DNA from: Gordonia shandongensis DSM 45094
GTDB lineage: Bacteria; Actinomycetota; Actinomycetes; Mycobacteriales; Mycobacteriaceae
Direction of reading: 5' to 3'
Assembly: GCF_000423025.1 (NCBI RefSeq)
Contig: NZ_AUHE01000017.1
Location: 37,856 to 101,855, forward strand
Length of the DNA stretch: 64,000 nucleotides
The notes under the pieces were generated by a model that did no database searches, was not told where the DNA came from, and worked only from the letters and a program-made list of their open reading frames with translations. The translations under genes were made by a program, and so were the position numbers. Below are positions 59,728 through 64,000 of this stretch, piece by piece; within the stretch, counting starts at the first letter, position 1, and the number at the start of each line of letters is the position of its first letter.

Positions 59728-60885
59728 ATGGCAGACAACGATTTCGTCGGCGGCGGATTCTCGACGACCGCGATCCACGCGGGGTGGGACCCGGACGGCC
59801 GGACCGGTGCGGTCAACGTCCCCATCTATGCGAGTTCGACGTTCGCTCAGGACGGCGTCGGCGGCATGCGCGACGGTTTCGAGTACGCACGCACCGGCAA
59901 CCCCACGCGACGGGTGCTCGAGGCGAACCTCGCGGCGATCGAGAGCGGTCGCTACGGGCGTGGTTTCGCCTCCGGGATGGCGGCGACCGATGCGATGCTG
60001 CGGGCCGCGCTGCGCCCCGGTGACCACATCGTCATCCCCGACGACGCCTACGGCGGCACGTACCGGTTGATCGACAAGGTCTTCACCCAGTGGGGCATCA
60101 CGTATTCGGTGGCGCCGGTGATCGACCCGGAGGCCGTCGCCGCGGCGATGACCCCGCAGACCAAGCTGGTGTGGGTCGAGACGCCGACGAACCCGCTGCT
60201 CAACGTGGGCGACATCGAGGCGCTCGCCGCCGTCGCGCATGCGGGTGACGCCAAGCTGGTCGTCGACAACACCTTCGCGACGCCGTACCTGCAGCAGCCG
60301 CTGCGGCAGGGTGCCGATGTGGTGCTCCACTCCACCACCAAGTACCTCGGCGGGCATTCGGACGTGGTCGGCGGGGCGATCATCACCGACGACGAGCAGT
60401 TGGACGCCGACATCGCGTTCCTGCAGAACGGTGCGGGCGCGGTTCCCGGGCCGTTCGACGCCTATCTCACGATGCGCGGCGTCAAGACCCTCGCGGTCCG
60501 CATGGAGCGGCACTGCGACAACGCCGAGAAGATCGTCGAATTCCTCGGTACTCATCCGGGAGTCGAGAAGGTGCTGTACCCGGGCCTCGCCGACCACCCC
60601 GGCCACGAGGCGGCGGCACGCCAGATGCGCCGATTCGGCGGGATGCTCTCGGTGCAGCTGGCCGGTGGCCGTGACGCGGCCCTCGACTTCTGTGCGCGGA
60701 CCAAGATCTTCACTCTCGCGGAGTCGCTCGGTGGGATCGAGTCGCTGATCGAGCATCCCGGAGCCATGACGCACGCGTCGACCGCCGGATCGCAGTTGGA
60801 GGTTCCCGACAACCTCGTGCGGCTCTCGGTCGGCATCGAGGACGCCGAGGATCTGCTCGAGGACGTCCGGCAGGCGCTCGCCTGA
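59728..60885 (+). CDS. metB: Cystathionine gamma-synthase / gamma-lyase
   Basis: 385 residues. Cys/Met-metabolism PLP enzyme: VPIYASSTFAQDGVGGMRDGFEYARTGNPTRRVLE (N-terminal signature), LVVDNTFATPYLQQPL, and PLP lysine in HSTTKYLGGHSDVVGG; C-terminus LAESLGGIESLIEHPGAMTHAS. Family members can run synthase (methionine) or lyase (cysteine) direction; next to cbs the reverse-transsulfuration lyase role is favoured. It abuts cbs, so the two are one operon. Confidence 0.93.
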   Translation: MADNDFVGGGFSTTAIHAGWDPDGRTGAVNVPIYASSTFAQDGVGGMRDGFEYARTGNPTRRVLEANLAAIESGRYGRGFASGMAATDAMLRAALRPGDHIVIPDDAYGGTYRLIDKVFTQWGITYSVAPVIDPEAVAAAMTPQTKLVWVETPTNPLLNVGDIEALAAVAHAGDAKLVVDNTFATPYLQQPLRQGADVVLHSTTKYLGGHSDVVGGAIITDDEQLDADIAFLQNGAGAVPGPFDAYLTMRGVKTLAVRMERHCDNAEKIVEFLGTHPGVEKVLYPGLADHPGHEAAARQMRRFGGMLSVQLAGGRDAALDFCARTKIFTLAESLGGIESLIEHPGAMTHASTAGSQLEVPDNLVRLSVGIEDAEDLLEDVRQALA

Positions 60886-60897
60886 CCCAGCCCGAAG

Positions 60898-60945
60898 AAC
60901 TTGGGTGATTTTCCGGTCCATGAGAACCGGAAAATCACCCAAGTT
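60898..60945. terminator. Perfect 20-bp bidirectional hairpin between convergent genes
   Basis: AACTTGGGTGATTTTCCGGT and its complement (60926-60945) around loop CCATGAGA, between metB and the convergent AbiEi-like gene, with AAs/Ts on both flanks. Works for both directions. Shares an arm motif with 42784-42829. Confidence 0.85.
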
Positions 60946-60960
60946 TCTGTCGCACTTCTG

Positions 60961-61866
60961 TCATTGCACAGCGCGACGGAGGTCAAGGGCTCGAGCGAGT
61001 TCGGCGAGGACCTCGTCGGGTTGGTACTCGAGCCGTTTCCAGGTGAACACGAGGGGAAGCCAACCGATCGAGGCGAGCGCACTGGTGGTCGCCTGGTCGT
61101 TCTCCCAACGGTCGTGCTGGTGGTGGAACGCCCATCCGTGCAGTGACACGGCGACCTGTTCGGCGGGCCACGCGAAGTCGAGCCGCCGATTCCCGAGCCA
61201 CACCTGCTGCTGCCATCCGGTGATCGAGTGCTTGCGTAAGAACCGGACGAATCGGCGTTCGAGTTCGGATTCTGAGAGGCTGTCGGCCGATTCGAGGATC
61301 GGTCGTGCCGGGCGCAGACCGTGGATGCCGGAGTTGCGGTCGAGGGTCGCGCGGAGTTCGGCCACGGTGACGCGCCGCGTCTGTAGGACGCGGTCCAGGA
61401 TCGCGATCCCGTCGGGGAGTTCGGCGGCCGCGGTGAGCACGGTCAGCGGAAGCGCGGTCACCGGGATGCCCCGAACGTTGCTGATGTCTTCGGCTGGGTA
61501 GGTGCGTCGGCGGATGGATGCGGGGACGACGCAGCGGGGCGTGTTGCTGCCGCTGCGGGCGACCGACGCGGTGACCTCGTCGGGGAGGCGGTCGGCGAGG
61601 CCGTGGAGCCACGCTGCGGCGGTGCGGTCGATGACCGCCCCGGTGTGTGCGGAGCTCACGATCCTGATGCGGGCGGCGTCGGTCATCCGGTGCTCGGCGG
61701 ACAGGTGGGTCGACCGCGCGTGTGGTGTCCACAGGCCGCTGCGGCGGCGAGCGCGGATCTGGCCGCGCGTCATCCCGAGCGTGAGGGCCTGGGCGGTGGT
61801 GATCACGCCGTCGTGGTCGGCCAGGTGTTCGGCGACGCGCAGGTCGCTCGCGCGCTCATCGTCCAT
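60961..61866 (-). CDS. AbiEi-antitoxin-N/DUF559-like protein with altered nuclease site
   Basis: 301 residues. N-terminus (about 1-60) is a wHTH of AbiEi antitoxin type: LRVAEHLADHDGVITTAQALTLGMTRGQIRARRRSGLW. C-terminus (about 190-290) is a DUF559/Vsr-like restriction-nuclease fold: RLDFAWPAEQVAVSLHGWAFH...ENDQATTSALASIGWLPLVFTW. In active relatives VAVEVDG carries catalytic Glu and Asp; here they are S241 and H243, though D230 stays. So a DNA-binding, probably non-cleaving protein. No toxin gene neighbours it. Common in actinobacterial genomes; function unknown. Confidence 0.75.
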   Translation of the reverse strand: MDDERASDLRVAEHLADHDGVITTAQALTLGMTRGQIRARRRSGLWTPHARSTHLSAEHRMTDAARIRIVSSAHTGAVIDRTAAAWLHGLADRLPDEVTASVARSGSNTPRCVVPASIRRRTYPAEDISNVRGIPVTALPLTVLTAAAELPDGIAILDRVLQTRRVTVAELRATLDRNSGIHGLRPARPILESADSLSESELERRFVRFLRKHSITGWQQQVWLGNRRLDFAWPAEQVAVSLHGWAFHHQHDRWENDQATTSALASIGWLPLVFTWKRLEYQPDEVLAELARALDLRRAVQ

Positions 61867-61936
61867 GCCGATTGGACGCTCCGGCCGGCCCGACGGTTCC
61901 GCAGCGGGCCTCTCGGGCGTTTCGTGGGGGCGGGGG

Positions 61937-61967
61937 CAGCCGGCGAAGGCAGGTCAGCCGGCGAAGG
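61937..61967. repeat. 18-bp tandem duplication over the SRPBCC stop
   Basis: CAGCCGGCGAAGG recurs 18 bases later (61937 and 61955). The SRPBCC TGA (61954-61956, minus strand) sits where the copies meet. Confidence 0.8.
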
Positions 61968-62457
61968 TCGCGAAGTGCTTGATCGTGTCGGTCTTCACGG
62001 TGCCGAATGCGCCGTTCGCGATCGGCCCGGACAGGAATGGCGGCAGTCCGACGCCGCCCAGTTCCATCGCGAATTTCCAGATGAGACGTGACCCGTTGGC
62101 GGCGGGTGAGACCTCGGTGTACTCGCCGAACTTCTTGAGACCGGGAACGCTGGCGCGGACGCCGTGGAATGCGTGCTTGTAGGTGGAGGTCGCGGAGTCC
62201 TCACTCCACACGAAGAACAGCTCGTCCATCTTGATGAATCCGGGCGCGAGTGCGACCGACCGTGTGGTGCCGACGTGGTGAGGCGGCGTCGAGGTGTACT
62301 CCACAGAGTTCAGGGCGCGGCACCAGTCGAGGGTGTTCTGTCGCGTGAACTCCGCCCACGCCGTTTCGGGGGACACCGGGATGTTGACGTCGATGGTGTA
62401 GCTCATCGGGGCGATGTCGAAGTAGGACTCGTCGAATGGTTCGAGGTCGTATGCCAT
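61954..62457 (-). CDS. SRPBCC (polyketide cyclase/lipid-binding START-like) family protein
   Basis: 167 residues. SRPBCC helix-grip fold: SYTIDVNIPVSPETAWAEFTRQNTLDWCRALNSVEYTS, TTRSVALAPGFIKMDELFFVW, and a C-terminal helix. Binds a hydrophobic ligand in its cavity; many actinobacterial copies are of unknown function. Start MAYDLEPFDE; the long upstream frame is not conserved. Confidence 0.82.
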   Translation of the reverse strand: MAYDLEPFDESYFDIAPMSYTIDVNIPVSPETAWAEFTRQNTLDWCRALNSVEYTSTPPHHVGTTRSVALAPGFIKMDELFFVWSEDSATSTYKHAFHGVRASVPGLKKFGEYTEVSPAANGSRLIWKFAMELGGVGLPPFLSGPIANGAFGTVKTDTIKHFATFAG

Positions 62458-62723
62458 GGCCACGAGTGTAGTGGTCGCCGTCACGTCGGGGCGCCGACAG
62501 TATGACGGTGCGCGTGTGTCGGCGTGACGTTCGGCCGCTCGGGAATCTGACACGGAACCGTTCTCGGCTCGGCAGCGTCTAATTCATAAGCGTCTGGATC
62601 AGCGCCTGGATCCCGGAGACGCCAAGACCACGTCGGCGAAGGGGGCCGTGGCGAAGACCGCGCTGGGGGGTGCGGTCTTCGCCACGGAACTTCCAAGTCG
62701 ACGGCGGAACGACGGAGGCACGA
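62458..62723. other. 266-base gap: divergent promoter region with a hairpin
   Basis: No gene found. It holds the SRPBCC promoter on the left, an AT-rich patch TCTAATTCATAAG (62578-62590) that may be a -10 region for the rightward pair, and the hairpin described separately. Open frames on either strand here show no coding bias. Confidence 0.6.
62646..62687 (+). terminator. 16-bp hairpin in the leader of the 102-residue gene
   Basis: CCGTGGCGAAGACCGC / GCGGTCTTCGCCACGG, perfect 16-base stem with ten-base loop, ending 36 bases before the GTG. Either terminates an upstream rightward transcript or acts as an attenuator. Confidence 0.65.
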
Positions 62724-63032
62724 GTGGCAGACCTGATCTTCGACCCAGACCTTTGGGCCCGTCGCGCCAGCGTCGCGAGGGAATCGGCGACTTCGCTCGA
62801 CGCTTTGGGGGATCGGCTCGCGAGTCTTGTGAGTCGAAACTATTTTGGTTGCGGCTGCGTGGAGGGGGAACGGATGTTCACGTTGTTGCAATCACTCTTG
62901 AGCGCTGGGGTTGGGATGCTGCAGGACGCTGCAAGTGCCGCCAGCAACATCAGCGAACTGACCACACTCGGAGGCCGAATTCTCGAGACCTCGGACGGCC
63001 AGACGGGTCTATTCCAGATGGACGGTAAGTGA
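62724..63032 (+). CDS. 102-residue helical protein of unknown function, partner of the DUF3558 lipoprotein
   Basis: 102 residues from GTG with GGAGG five bases ahead. Helical, with an early FDPDLWARRASVARESATSLDAL segment that resembles WXG100/ESX-type helical small proteins but lacks a clear WXG turn; FGCGCVEGE gives two Cys. No signal peptide. It overlaps the lipoprotein gene by four bases (GTGA), so the two work together. ESX-like secretion is only a guess. Its 3' half is visibly less GC-rich than the rest of the window. Confidence 0.6.
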   Translation: MADLIFDPDLWARRASVARESATSLDALGDRLASLVSRNYFGCGCVEGERMFTLLQSLLSAGVGMLQDAASAASNISELTTLGGRILETSDGQTGLFQMDGK

Positions 63033-63679
63033 TGCCTCGGCGAGTCAGTAGTTGCTTACTGATTCTGGCCATGGCAGGTCCGTTGCTGCAGGGATGCAAC
63101 TCAGAGGGATCGATTCCGAGGGCGGGGAATAGCGCCGTCGTTAGCCAGGGTTCGTCGCGAAGTCTGCCTAAGCCTAGGCAGACGGATGCGGCTGGCCGGA
63201 AGTTACCCTTCGAAACGAAGTTTCATCGTCGTTGGAGTCGTGCGAACAGCGGTACGGAGTACGAGCCGTGCACTGCGTTAGATTCGGGAACACTTCAATC
63301 GCTCGGGGTCGATCCGGTGAGTGCCGAGGATGCTGCGGGGACTGACGGTCAGACACTTCGCGGTTGCCGGTGGCAATTCCAGGCGAACGATGCAGCTATT
63401 CGGTGGACGTTGATGCAATTTGTTGGAAATTCGCCGAGCCTCAACGAGGACAAGCGGCTGAAGTCAACAAGTCATGACATTTGGCTTCCCGACGTCCGCA
63501 TGGCGGGCCGCACCGTAGGCGTTCATCGCACTACCAACAACCGTGATTGTGACACCTACGTGCAGTCAGGGGATGCGGCCGTAAATACGATGGTGCGCAA
63601 TCATGGAAGACCGGCTGCAACCCCGGAGGAGATCTGCGAGCGGGCGTTGGCCTTCACGCGGGCGACGATCGAGGAATGA
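63029..63679 (+). CDS. DUF3558-family lipoprotein
   Basis: 216 residues from GTG overlapping the preceding stop, or from the ATG directly after it. Signal peptide with lipobox LLQGC (Cys about residue 23). DUF3558 features: PCTALDSGTLQSLGVDP, LRGCRWQFQ and a late CERALAF, giving four or five Cys. These Mycobacteriales lipoproteins are anchored outside the membrane and have no known reaction. Base composition is distinctly lower in GC (codons like TTA, AAT, TTT), suggesting later acquisition. Confidence 0.85.
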   Translation: MMPRRVSSCLLILAMAGPLLQGCNSEGSIPRAGNSAVVSQGSSRSLPKPRQTDAAGRKLPFETKFHRRWSRANSGTEYEPCTALDSGTLQSLGVDPVSAEDAAGTDGQTLRGCRWQFQANDAAIRWTLMQFVGNSPSLNEDKRLKSTSHDIWLPDVRMAGRTVGVHRTTNNRDCDTYVQSGDAAVNTMVRNHGRPAATPEEICERALAFTRATIEE

Positions 63680-63779
63680 TCAAGACCTGTGGATCTGGGA
63701 GGGCGTGCCTTCCCGCAGAATGATCCCGGTAGTCACTTGATCAAGTCAGCGTTGCAGCGCTGGCGGAAAGGCACGCCTC
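63680..63779. other. Left flank of the insertion sequence
   Basis: Carries an inverted repeat GGCGTGCCTTCC (63704-63715) / GGAAAGGCACGCC (63765-63777) and TGATCAAG at 63677 and 63738. One of these may be the left terminal repeat of the IS; the right end is outside the window, so the ends cannot be fixed. Confidence 0.4.
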
Positions 63780-64000
63780 GTGCTCACGGTAGTCAACGCC
63801 CCTGATGGTTCCAACCAGTCCAACGACGATCACCGGTCGATCCTCGATGAGATCGTGCGCGACGGGGCCCGGCAGATGCTCGCCGCAGCCCTGCAGGCCG
63901 AGGTCGCTGCCTATGTCGATCAGTTCACCGATCAGGTCGATGAGCACGGTCGCCGGCTGGTGGTGCGTAACGGCTACCACAACGAGCGGGAGGTGATGAC
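63780..64000 (+). mobile_element. IS256-family transposase, N-terminal part (cut by window end)
   Basis: GTG-started frame, open to the window end (73 codons). DDHRSILDEIVRDGARQML and GRRLVVRNGYHNEREVM are the conserved N-terminal region of IS256/Mutator transposases. The catalytic DDE part lies beyond base 64000. The insertion sits right after the lower-GC DUF3558 pair. Confidence 0.88.

Noticed and set aside
62481..62891. 136-codon minus-strand frame before the SRPBCC gene
   Set aside because: No ribosome site, no similarity, and it overlaps the better supported 102-residue gene.
63805..63996. 63-codon plus-strand frame in the last 200 bases
   Set aside because: Out of frame with the IS256 transposase (GTG at 63780), whose conserved N-terminal residues are unmistakable.

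Overview
The window comes from a high-GC actinobacterium of the order Mycobacteriales, most like Gordonia or a close relative. This rests on GC-rich codon use throughout, two MMPL transporters, many acyl-CoA dehydrogenase/TetR pairs, DUF3089 and DUF3558 proteins, IdeR-type iron boxes, a KstR-type steroid-regulon box, and thiolase/cbs/metB neighbours in the order recalled from Mycobacterium tuberculosis Rv1074c-Rv1079. The genus is an inference; the order is well supported. Coding density is high. No stretch over 300 bases lacks a gene; the longest gap, 62458-62723, holds a promoter-like stretch and a hairpin.

Region by region. 1-4 kb: end of a TetR gene, a transmembrane Ser/Thr kinase, and two secreted beta-lactamase-fold serine hydrolases. 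4-8 kb: M20 peptidase, then a translationally coupled pirin-MarR-pirin operon with a candidate operator. 8-19 kb: lipid metabolism and export (monoacylglycerol-lipase-like hydrolase, two acyl-CoA dehydrogenases, SDR, an apparently leaderless 53-residue gene, GH5 endoglycoceramidase-like enzyme, MMPL exporter, TetR regulators with palindromes). 19-25 kb: trpF, then a five-gene siderophore-iron uptake operon behind tandem IdeR boxes. 25-29 kb: class II and class I fumarases face to face, DinB and patatin proteins. 29.8-32.4 kb: a large membrane protein joining about 12 TM helices, a type-1 copper domain and a complete NirK-type nitrite reductase domain. 32-36 kb: cinA and a protein carrying two membrane-GGDEF modules in tandem. 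36.7-42.5 kb: galactose cluster (sodium symporter, DeoR regulator, galT, galK, aldose epimerase). 42.6-45 kb: 36-residue membrane peptide, DUF3089 protein, tRNA with anticodon UAA, FrnE/DsbA protein. 45-49 kb: ferric-ion ABC importer with an IdeR box. 49-51.3 kb: two-gene operon behind a perfect KstR box. 51.4-57 kb: second MMPL/TetR pair, Bax-inhibitor protein, DHA2 drug exporter. 57-61 kb: thiolase, then cystathionine beta-synthase and a CGS/CGL-type enzyme (transsulfuration). 61-64 kb: AbiEi/DUF559-like protein, SRPBCC protein, a 102-residue protein plus DUF3558 lipoprotein in less GC-rich DNA, and the start of an IS256-family transposase cut by the window edge.

The main cross-cutting themes are iron (two importers under IdeR boxes), lipid/steroid catabolism with TetR-type local control, and copper/nitrite chemistry. 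An unexpected structural theme is short degenerate tandem duplications (often 14 bp) lying across stop codons at several gene ends.
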